From: Bin55 sp963664665
Lineage (GTDB): Bacteria > Pseudomonadota > Gammaproteobacteria > Pseudomonadales > Azotimanducaceae
Reading direction: 5' to 3'
Assembly: GCA_963664665.2 (NCBI GenBank)
Contig: CAXXMH010000008.1
Span: 186,001 to 250,000, forward strand
DNA: 64,000 bases
A model generated the notes under the pieces. That model did not search any database. It was given only the letters and a program-made list of their open reading frames with translations, and was not told where the DNA came from. Made by a program: the position numbers and the translations under genes. Below are positions 18,362-25,516 of this stretch, one piece after another. Numbering within the stretch: position 1 is the first letter of the stretch; the number at the start of each line of letters is the position of its first letter.

Positions 18362-18838
18362 CTATCCGTTGGAACGCATGAAGTTGATCATCTCAAGTGC
18401 GGCTGCCGCCGCTTCGATACCCTTGTTGAATTCGTCATCTGATGCACGCGCAACCGCATCTGCGATGTCATATACCGCGATGATCTCATTGATGACTGGA
18501 ACTTTCTGATCAACTGAAACGCGCTGTAACTCTTGAGTAGTCGCATGAATGATCATGTCGAAGTGCGCCGTGCTCCCTTTTTCAACAACACTAAGGCATA
18601 CAAACGCGTCGTATACGTGCTTTTCCGCTAACACTCTGACAGATAAAGGCAGCTCCAACGTGCCAGGGAGCACATGGTCCTCGACCGTCTCTACGCCGTG
18701 CTCGAGAAGGACGTGGGTACAAGCCGTTGCCATGTTTTGCACCAGTTCGTCGTGCCACTTGGATCTAAGAATGGCCACCACACCGCCGTCGAGATACGGC
18801 AGAGTTGACTTGTCTAACGCAGATACGGACATCGTCAC
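18362..18838 (-). CDS. ribH: 6,7-dimethyl-8-ribityllumazine synthase family protein
   Basis: 158 residues; penultimate riboflavin step joining the pyrimidinedione and butanone phosphate. Motifs: LPGTLELPLSVRVLAEK, the catalytic His in GSTAHFDMI, and NKGIEAAAAALEM. The substrate-stacking residue, normally Phe, is Trp here (SKWHDELV), as in some RibH2-type enzymes, and the loop before RAS is divergent. No other rib genes are nearby, so this may be a second, non-operon paralogue. Its start overlaps the GNAT stop by 4 nt. Confidence 0.82.
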   Translation of the reverse strand: MTMSVSALDKSTLPYLDGGVVAILRSKWHDELVQNMATACTHVLLEHGVETVEDHVLPGTLELPLSVRVLAEKHVYDAFVCLSVVEKGSTAHFDMIIHATTQELQRVSVDQKVPVINEIIAVYDIADAVARASDDEFNKGIEAAAAALEMINFMRSNG

Positions 18839-19242
18839 TCGGCTGTTAGTGTCAGGCGCATCAGATTCGAATCCACTGCTTCAAACCCGAAGCGACTGAG
18901 GAATTCACATGTAGGAGCATGCACGATTACCTCACGTCCCCCTTTTGATTCGATTATGCCAACCGCGTGCGCCAACATCCAATTGCCTAAACCGCGATTT
19001 CGATAAGACTCATCGACGCCAAGTCGATCAATCACATAGGTCAACGAAGACAATCGATCGAATTGATATGCTGCGACGACCTTATCGTCATGTTTCGCCA
19101 CGCGTATGGAGTCGAGGTTAACGGAATCGTCTTTTGGCAGTCCTAGCAACTGATACGGGCACTCGTCTTCACGTGGTCTAAAGATACGATAGTCACGAGG
19201 ATGTGCTGGAAAATCCAGGACGCATGCGACTGACCCCACCAT
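18835..19242 (-). CDS. GNAT family N-acetyltransferase
   Basis: 135 residues from the ATG at 19242; longer readings up to 19404 overlap the gene upstream. Acetyl-CoA pyrophosphate loop RNRGLGNW (R-x-x-G-x-G) near residue 97, preceded by strand YVIDRLGVDESY, and a C-terminal LSRFGFEAVDSNLMRLTL as in the family. Substrate unknown. It starts 7 nt after the MFS/acyltransferase stop and overlaps ribH, making a four-gene minus-strand run of MFS/PlsC, GNAT, ribH and the GH20-kinase. Confidence 0.8.
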   Translation of the reverse strand: MVGSVACVLDFPAHPRDYRIFRPREDECPYQLLGLPKDDSVNLDSIRVAKHDDKVVAAYQFDRLSSLTYVIDRLGVDESYRNRGLGNWMLAHAVGIIESKGGREVIVHAPTCEFLSRFGFEAVDSNLMRLTLTAE

Positions 19243-19249
19243 GGCGTGC

Positions 19250-21151
19250 CTAACGCGCCGCGCCACGCAGTTCAAGTACCGTTTCGTGCAACGCTGACGC
19301 GTTCGCCTCATCGGCAGAAATCGGTTCTCCCGCCGACACGCGAACTCGTTTAGGTAGTTTGCGCGCATTCGGCGCTTTCGAGAAATAGCTTCCCCACAAA
19401 CCACTCAATGCAACAGGTACCACCTGAACAGGAGACTCACGAAGAATTCTTTCAATGCCCCTTTGAAAAGGCATCATCTCTCCAGTTGGCGTCAAGCGCC
19501 CTTCAGGGAAGATGCAAAAGATCTCATTGCTCGCCAACCCTTCTTTGATTTTCTCGAACGCTTCATCATAGACCGTTGCGTCCTCTTCCTTAGTAGTGAT
19601 CGGGACCGCGCCACCGACCTGACAAACGAATCGAAGTACGGGCCAGTCGTAGAACGACCGGTGCATAACAAAGCGTAATGGTCGACGTACTGCGCCTGCG
19701 AGCAACATGAAATCAACGTACGTAATGTGATTGCAGACTAGTACCACAGGCCCCTTATCAGGTATGTTGTCAAGACCTACATGTTCAACACGATACACGG
19801 AGTGACCTACGAGCCACACGATGAATCTCATGACGAATTCCGGGACAGTAACGAAGATGTATGCGGCTACGAATGCCGTCAGAATCGCGATTAGAAGGAA
19901 TAAGGAAGGAATCCCGTAGTCGAGAATCGTAAGCCAGAGAATCGAGATTCCAGCGCCGAGAACCATCGCGAGCGAGTTTATTACGTTGTTCCCCGCGATG
20001 ACACGCGCAACCTTCCCTGGTGGCGTCCTGTTCTGAATAAGCGCTTGCATAGGCACCACAAAGACACCCGCGGATATACCTAAAAACGTCAAGTCGGCAA
20101 GTAACCTCGGGACGCCGTCTGCGCCTAAAAACTCGAACGCGCTTCGCAGCGGAACGGGTTCAATTGCTGAAATACTGAAATACGCGTCGATGCCCCATAT
20201 GCTCATCCCAAGCGCACCAAGCGGTACCAAGCCGATTTCGATTTTCCTTCCACTCATTCGTTCGCAGACCAACGAACCGATCGCAATGGCAACGGTGAAA
20301 ACGACCAAAAGCGCGGTCACTACGGTACCATCGCCATAGAGGTACTCTTTTGTCAAGTTTGGCACCTGTGTTAGGAACACCGAGCCGAGTAGCCAAAACC
20401 AAGACACCCCTAGAACGCTTCGGAATACCGCTTTCCGCTCCATCGTTAACTTGATGAGATTAACTGTCTCTGTGACGGGATTCCAGTTGATCTTTGCTTG
20501 TTGTGCCGGTGGTGCAGGCGCGATCTGTAAACACGCAACGAAGCCAACGATCGCGGTCATGATGACTGTGATCGAAACCCATACATTCACCTGACTCATA
20601 TCACCCAAGAGGTCAGAATTGCCAAGAACCCCGCCAACGATGGTGCCCAGTAGGATCGCAACAAACGTTCCCATTTCGATCATCGCATTGCCGCCTACCA
20701 ACTCTGATGGATGCAGCTGTTGTGGGAGAAGCGCGAACTTGATAGGGCCAAAGAATGTGGATTGAGCACCATAGAGGAATAGCACCGCAAGCATCGTAAC
20801 GAGATCTTGTGTAACCAACGCCACTGCCACAAGCATGGCAATCAGAATCTCGGTAGCCTTGATGTAGCGGACGAGTTGCGCCTTGTCGTAACTGTCTGCT
20901 AACGCACCTGCAGTTGCCGAAAGTAGAAAAAACGGCAGGATGAATAAACCAGCTGCGAAGTTGTTGAGTAGGTTCGTGTCATAAGAATCGGCAATCGCAC
21001 TGAAGACAAAAATCAGCAACAGCGCTTGCTTGTATACGTTGTCGTTGAACGCTCCAAAAAACTGCGTGATAAAAAGCGGTAATAACCGTCGAGTACCTAG
21101 CAATCCGAACTGAGTCGTTGGGTGCTTGATCTCGGTCGCGTATTCAGCCAT
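19250..21151 (-). CDS. MFS transporter-acyltransferase fusion (LplT/PlsC-like)
   Basis: 633 residues. Residues about 18-425 form a 12-helix major facilitator transporter beginning FGLLGTRRLLPLFITQFFGAFNDN, the signature of LplT lysophospholipid transporters. Residues about 440-633 form a PlsC-type acyltransferase with the HX4D motif in NHITYVD and FPEGRLTPTGEM. LplT and Aas act together to flip and re-acylate lysophospholipids; this one-piece version lacks the acyl-ACP synthetase domain of Aas. Predicted inner-membrane phospholipid repair. Confidence 0.88.
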   Translation of the reverse strand: MAEYATEIKHPTTQFGLLGTRRLLPLFITQFFGAFNDNVYKQALLLIFVFSAIADSYDTNLLNNFAAGLFILPFFLLSATAGALADSYDKAQLVRYIKATEILIAMLVAVALVTQDLVTMLAVLFLYGAQSTFFGPIKFALLPQQLHPSELVGGNAMIEMGTFVAILLGTIVGGVLGNSDLLGDMSQVNVWVSITVIMTAIVGFVACLQIAPAPPAQQAKINWNPVTETVNLIKLTMERKAVFRSVLGVSWFWLLGSVFLTQVPNLTKEYLYGDGTVVTALLVVFTVAIAIGSLVCERMSGRKIEIGLVPLGALGMSIWGIDAYFSISAIEPVPLRSAFEFLGADGVPRLLADLTFLGISAGVFVVPMQALIQNRTPPGKVARVIAGNNVINSLAMVLGAGISILWLTILDYGIPSLFLLIAILTAFVAAYIFVTVPEFVMRFIVWLVGHSVYRVEHVGLDNIPDKGPVVLVCNHITYVDFMLLAGAVRRPLRFVMHRSFYDWPVLRFVCQVGGAVPITTKEEDATVYDEAFEKIKEGLASNEIFCIFPEGRLTPTGEMMPFQRGIERILRESPVQVVPVALSGLWGSYFSKAPNARKLPKRVRVSAGEPISADEANASALHETVLELRGAAR

Positions 21152-21411
21152 TGATAAATTGTTCGTGTTAAGCCACTGTCAGCTGTAGAAGGGGTCTCTA
21201 TCTCTCATCGCATGATTGACTAGCGAGTAACAACGTAGCATACATGCATCCACTACGTTCAGCTTAGCGAACACCGCGACACGCCTAGTCGCAGCGTTGA
21301 CTTTATTTAGACAGCGGATTGAATTAGAACAGCAGCCTTACACAAGTGACGAATCTGTACAGGCGCTTCTCACCCGAATTGGATTAACCGCAGCACACTC
21401 GGAGAATTCGA

Positions 21412-21927
21412 ATGAATCGTGCACTTCCTTACATATTTGCATCCACGTGTCTTTTTGCCGCGTTGGTACAAGCACAGACTCCGGGTAGTCCGCCAACACC
21501 TCCGCCACCGCCGATCGACCGCATCGCAGTGATCTCTGTTGAGAGCATGCGCTCTACGCTAGAGACACGCTTCAATCGCGTGGACACGAACGGAGATGGA
21601 TCGCTGAGCAAGGAGGAATACCTATTCTTGTCCCGTTACCCAAAGATCAACCAAACACGAGCGGAACAAGATGAGGAGAGCGAGGGTGAGCGACGAGAAC
21701 AGGATGGACCGCTGCCGTACATTCAACTTCTCCTCACGACGGCTCAATTGGAATTCGACATCCTCGACGCCGATAAAGACGAGACGATCAGTACTGCGGA
21801 GAGGAAGGCATTCATCGACGTCCTCTCGACGTTAGATTCGAATGACGACGGCAACATCGAACCTGACGAATTGCATGACATGTTCAAATCACTCAACGCT
21901 GCCAACAAGGAGCGTCAATCGAACTGA
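21412..21927 (+). CDS. Secreted EF-hand protein 1
   Basis: 171 residues with a signal peptide (about 1-21, cleavage after VQA) and a Pro-rich stretch. Three EF-hand loops: DTNGDGSLSKEE, DADKDETISTAE and DSNDDGNIEPDE; all have acidic residues at the calcium-binding positions. It is probably a periplasmic calcium-responsive protein. It shares its layout with the EF-hand protein 307 bp downstream and with the ECF sigma cluster, suggesting one functional locus. Confidence 0.82.
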   Translation: MNRALPYIFASTCLFAALVQAQTPGSPPTPPPPPIDRIAVISVESMRSTLETRFNRVDTNGDGSLSKEEYLFLSRYPKINQTRAEQDEESEGERREQDGPLPYIQLLLTTAQLEFDILDADKDETISTAERKAFIDVLSTLDSNDDGNIEPDELHDMFKSLNAANKERQSN

Positions 21928-22234
21928 ATGGTTTGAATTCTTCGCGTGAATCAATTCGCTGGGTTTCGATGGATACTGCTTCACGTAACCAACTTGACTC
22001 GTCCCGACTTTGCGTCACGCCATTAGCGACGATGGAAACGTGCTTCAAAGTAAGTTACAGCTCAAGCTATCTACTTTCACCAATGGTTAAACCTTTGCCC
22101 GACCGGATTCAAGAGCTGTACCGCTGGGTAGACGCTTCAGCCAACCATTGGATACAAAACACACATGATCGAAGCGTCGCGTTGGATTTTTCTAGTAGTT
22201 TCGTATAACGGATAGACAACTCACGAGAATTCAA
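21928..22234 (+). other. Intergenic stretch between the two EF-hand genes
   Basis: About 307 bp without a supported gene. A 91-residue open frame (21933-22208) lacks a Shine-Dalgarno, any domain and a normal composition. The segment probably holds the promoter of the second EF-hand gene. I saw no RNA gene or repeat. Confidence 0.5.
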
Positions 22235-22753
22235 ATGAAATTTAGAACCCTTAGTGTCATTGCACCGATCTGTTTCATTGCTGCGATGTCCAACGGACAA
22301 ACTCCCGACGACGCGACCGCTACGGATGCACCGTCGGCCGATCGTGGTGCAGGGATGGCGATCGAAAATATGCGCGCCGCGATCCAAGTGCGTTTCGACC
22401 GTATGGACGCGGACGGCGACGGTTTCGTCAGTAAAGCAGAGTTTCCCGGTCCGCAACGACGCGCGAGCGGCAACCAACGACCCTCAGGCGATGCTGAACG
22501 TCGCACCGGAGAGCGACGAGCGGCAGGAGAGCGGCAACCACGACGGCAAGGACGCATGCCCATGCAATGGCGATCCTTCGATGACTACGATAGTAATAAG
22601 GATGGCCAAGTCAGTAAGGACGAAATGGCAGCACCTATCAACGAATTGGCTTCGCTGGACGCAAATGGTGATGGCAGGTTAGATCGAAGCGAGATGCGGG
22701 CCATGCGTCCATCGAGAGAGGCCCCTAAGAAAACGAAGCAGAACACTGAGTAA
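22235..22753 (+). CDS. Secreted EF-hand protein 2
   Basis: 172 residues with signal peptide (about 1-24) and three EF-hand loops DADGDGFVSKAE, DSNKDGQVSKDE and DANGDGRLDRSE. The linker between loops 1 and 2 is rich in Arg, Gly and Gln, giving a strongly basic middle. It belongs to the same broad group of small periplasmic EF-hand proteins as its neighbour upstream. It lies 66 bp before the ECF sigma gene in the same direction and may be co-transcribed with it. Confidence 0.82.
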   Translation: MKFRTLSVIAPICFIAAMSNGQTPDDATATDAPSADRGAGMAIENMRAAIQVRFDRMDADGDGFVSKAEFPGPQRRASGNQRPSGDAERRTGERRAAGERQPRRQGRMPMQWRSFDDYDSNKDGQVSKDEMAAPINELASLDANGDGRLDRSEMRAMRPSREAPKKTKQNTE

Positions 22754-22819
22754 ACGACGAGTTACCTGAGTTGGTATGGTGTGAATCAATCTTGTACGGT
22801 TCAGTCGATGCCATCGTAG

Positions 22820-23377
22820 ATGGATCAACCAACATTGAAAGCCGATTCTGACGAATATCTCATGCAACGTGTTCAGCAGAGAGATGAAGCCGCATTTTCG
22901 ATCTTGGTGCAACGCCATACACGGAGTATTCACGCGTTTATCTATCGTCTGTGCGGTAACCGCAACGATGCCGAAGACTTATCCCAAGAGACGTTTCTCA
23001 GACTTTGGCAGCGCGCCGCAAATTGGACTCCCGACACCGTGCGATTCACAACCTGGCTCCATCAGATTGCGCGAAACCTATGCATTGATCAATTCCGTAG
23101 AGAGCAATCTCACAAGCGAACATCAAATCAAGAGAACATCGCGACCGAGGACTCAACGATCGATTCGTTAGAGGCGGACGCACAACGGCAGGCTACGTTC
23201 GACGCCTTTCGCAAATTGCCGGAACGTCAGCGTACCGCCGTGGTGTTGTGTCAAGTACAAGGATGGACGCAGCAGGACGCCGCCAAAGTCCTGGATACGA
23301 CCGTCGACGGCGTTCAGGCGTTGATAAGTCGCGGCCGTCGAACACTCCGTGACGGGCTGGTAAAGAACAATGAATGA
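22820..23377 (+). CDS. ECF sigma-70 factor
   Basis: 185 residues. Region 2 (about 25-95) with RHTRSIHAFIYRLCGNRNDAEDLSQETFLRLW, and region 4 (about 130-180) with LPERQRTAVVLCQVQGWTQQ and the HTH ending DGVQALISRGRRTLR. Region 3 is missing, as in extracytoplasmic-function factors. It should direct transcription of a small regulon in response to an envelope signal. The next gene overlaps it by 8 nt and is a likely anti-sigma. Confidence 0.92.
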   Translation: MDQPTLKADSDEYLMQRVQQRDEAAFSILVQRHTRSIHAFIYRLCGNRNDAEDLSQETFLRLWQRAANWTPDTVRFTTWLHQIARNLCIDQFRREQSHKRTSNQENIATEDSTIDSLEADAQRQATFDAFRKLPERQRTAVVLCQVQGWTQQDAAKVLDTTVDGVQALISRGRRTLRDGLVKNNE

Positions 23378-23789
23378 ACATGATTTTGAGAAGCTGCTAG
23401 ACCTATACGGTAGCGACGTCGCACGCTGGCCAGAAAACGAACGCGAGGAGGCAAGTGCGTTGCTTGCTCAGAGTCGCTCAGCATCAGAGCTTCTAAACGC
23501 ACAAGCGACTGTCGAAAAGCACCTTGCCGACGCGATGTTAGTTCCTGAGACCTACGGTCTCGAACAAAAAATCATGGCGCGTTTCGCGACTCACAAGCAA
23601 CGCTTTGACGTTCGCTACTGGCTGGAATTCATTTGGAAACCGGCGTTTGCGGCGTCGTGTTCGCTCGTGTTCGGCTTTTATCTCGGCGCGGCCAATCAAG
23701 AGTTACGTACGGATCTTGAAGAAGATTTAGCACACGTGACGTTCTACGACTACGAATCGTGGTCAGGGGATTCAGAAGATGAATCGTAA
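23370..23789 (+). CDS. Putative anti-sigma factor
   Basis: 139 residues; overlaps the sigma gene by 8 nt, the usual place for a cognate anti-sigma. The cytoplasmic half begins MNEHDFEKLLDLYGSDVARWP, a pattern common in proteins annotated as anti-sigma in gammaproteobacteria. One membrane helix lies at about 88-105 (AFAASCSLVFGFYLG) with a short acidic outer tail. No ZAS zinc motif is present. Function is inferred from position. Confidence 0.7.
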   Translation: MNEHDFEKLLDLYGSDVARWPENEREEASALLAQSRSASELLNAQATVEKHLADAMLVPETYGLEQKIMARFATHKQRFDVRYWLEFIWKPAFAASCSLVFGFYLGAANQELRTDLEEDLAHVTFYDYESWSGDSEDES

Positions 23790-24306
23790 AGCGCTGATCA
23801 TTGCCTGCGTCATCTCACTCGTTGTGAATCTGGGATTTGTAGGTTTTTTTGTCGGAAAGTCGTTCGCTCCCCACGTCCGTACAGACCGCGCAGCGACCTG
23901 GACCAGCACACCTATGGAACGCATTCTGCGTCCGCTAGGACCGGAACGAGTACAGGAGCTGATTCCAAGCACGAGAGAGCATCGGAAGATGGTCCGAGAT
24001 GGATTGAAGGAGCTTCGTCGTGCGCAATCCAAACTGTATCGTGCAACGGTCGAGGAACCATTCGATGCTGCTCGACTTAAAGTTGCCCAGGAAGAATTCA
24101 ATGAGTTATTTCTTGCAGCCAAATCGCATCATGACGAGATGTGGCTTGAAGTCGCCGCGAAACTGCAACCTGCAGAGCGACAGCAAATCATGAGTACTGC
24201 CATGCCGCGTCGATATGACGAAGATCGTCGACGCGCGAAACCTAAAGTTCCGAAGATACCTGAGGTTGAGGTGCCTGAGGAGATCGCTGATACGCCTGCC
24301 GAGTGA
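23779..24306 (+). CDS. Periplasmic heavy-metal-sensor/CpxP-like protein
   Basis: 175 residues: N-terminal membrane anchor (about 6-27) followed by a long helical periplasmic domain with LKELRRAQSKLYRATV and the LQPAERQQIMSTA motif seen in the Spy/CpxP/CnrX group. The C-terminal tail is Pro/Glu/Lys-rich. It overlaps the putative anti-sigma by 11 nt. In the cnrYXH system a similar protein senses metal and controls the ECF factor; here the signal could be metal or calcium given the EF-hand neighbours (inference). Confidence 0.72.
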   Translation: MNRKALIIACVISLVVNLGFVGFFVGKSFAPHVRTDRAATWTSTPMERILRPLGPERVQELIPSTREHRKMVRDGLKELRRAQSKLYRATVEEPFDAARLKVAQEEFNELFLAAKSHHDEMWLEVAAKLQPAERQQIMSTAMPRRYDEDRRRAKPKVPKIPEVEVPEEIADTPAE

Positions 24307-24308
24307 TA

Positions 24309-25316
24309 CTACGAGGAATTCTTGACGCGACTAATGACCGGAGCGACACGGGTACGCGGTTTCGCACCACCAGATTCCCATTGCTCTGCAATCGTCATAA
24401 ACCTCGCAACCAACTGGGTGTCATATCGTGAGTCAATTCTGCCTTCGGATTGCAGCTTAGCAACACGCTCTATATTTCGCTCGATATCTGATGCCAGTAA
24501 GTCGTCCGTAGTAGTACCTGACTCGAGAAGCTGGAACAACTTCAGTCGCATGGCGACATTTGGTCCCGTTCCAGAGCCGTCCAATCCCTCTGAGGTAGTG
24601 CCGCGTTCCACTGCAGTTACGATTTCGTCATATAAGCCACGCTTCGAACCGAAGTGGTGATAGATCATTCGCTTGTTGACACCCGCGAGGTTGGCGATGT
24701 CGTCGACGGTGGTTCCCTTATAGCCGCTGTTTGAGAATGCGACCGTGCCCGCCTGAAGTATTGAGTCGCGAGAATTTGCCCCAACATCATCGTTAAGGAC
24801 AACACCCTCTAACTCTAATAACGAACGTTTGAATGACATACCACCCGCGTAGCCGACCAACCGCCCGTTTGCTCCGATGACACGATGGCACGGCACAAAT
24901 ATCGCCAGCGGATTCCGGTTATTCGCCAACCCAACCGCACGCGCCGCCTTGGCGTTACCGATCCTTTCGGCCAATTCACCGTAGGTCACTACGCTGCCAT
25001 AGGGAATCTGTCTCAGTGCGTCCCACACACGACGTTGAAACTCTGTGCCGTAGTTTGTGTAGTCAACTGGGATCGTAAATTCACGCGTTGAACCACTAAA
25101 GTAACTATCCAGTTCATCTTTTATCTCTATAAACCGGCTCTCATCATATTGGACGGGACCACTCGGGTATGCTTGAGGGTTCATCACGCGCTCTTTAGTT
25201 ACTATACCGGTCCCTTGATCCGCTTCACCGTTAAACGCAACCGCAATCAACCCTTTGTCTGTCGCGAACAACGTCAATGGCCCAAACGGGGACTGGTACC
25301 TAACTGCGTATATCAT
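24309..25316 (-). CDS. Fusion: O6-alkylguanine-DNA alkyltransferase + TetR regulator
   Basis: 335 residues in one frame. Residues about 1-170 are an Ogt-type alkyltransferase: helix-turn-helix around YGSVVTYGELAERIGN, asparagine hinge, and the alkyl-acceptor Cys in FVPCHRVIG. Residues about 180-335 are a TetR regulator: DNA-binding helices FSNSGYKGTTVDDIANLAGVNKRMIYHHFGSK and a ligand domain. The pairing suggests a repair protein that also represses genes and is modified by its own repair event, as Ada does with an AraC domain. Divergent from uvrA across about 200 bp. Confidence 0.88.
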   Translation of the reverse strand: MIYAVRYQSPFGPLTLFATDKGLIAVAFNGEADQGTGIVTKERVMNPQAYPSGPVQYDESRFIEIKDELDSYFSGSTREFTIPVDYTNYGTEFQRRVWDALRQIPYGSVVTYGELAERIGNAKAARAVGLANNRNPLAIFVPCHRVIGANGRLVGYAGGMSFKRSLLELEGVVLNDDVGANSRDSILQAGTVAFSNSGYKGTTVDDIANLAGVNKRMIYHHFGSKRGLYDEIVTAVERGTTSEGLDGSGTGPNVAMRLKLFQLLESGTTTDDLLASDIERNIERVAKLQSEGRIDSRYDTQLVARFMTIAEQWESGGAKPRTRVAPVISRVKNSS

Positions 25317-25516
25317 GGTTATATTGTAATCAATTCGTTACTGAAGTCGAATTTTAGTAAAAATATAGTTACTGATGTAAGAATCTTCACTGTGATCGTT
25401 TACGGTTTCTAAAATATCATCCCTCCTTCAAGTACACAACTGTGCGCTTGCAGTTGATTATTTCTCTCCAGTGATCCCCAAACGGTATCATTACCGGTTA
25501 CGTGTTGAGACCCAAT

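Noticed and set aside
21933..22208. 91-residue frame between the EF-hand genes
   Set aside because: No Shine-Dalgarno, no domain, and random-like composition.
25438..25455. AACTG-N8-CAGTT palindrome upstream of uvrA, resembling a LexA box
   Set aside because: Gammaproteobacterial LexA sites have CTG-N10-CAG; the spacing is 2 nt short. It could still be an operator for the divergent TetR fusion.
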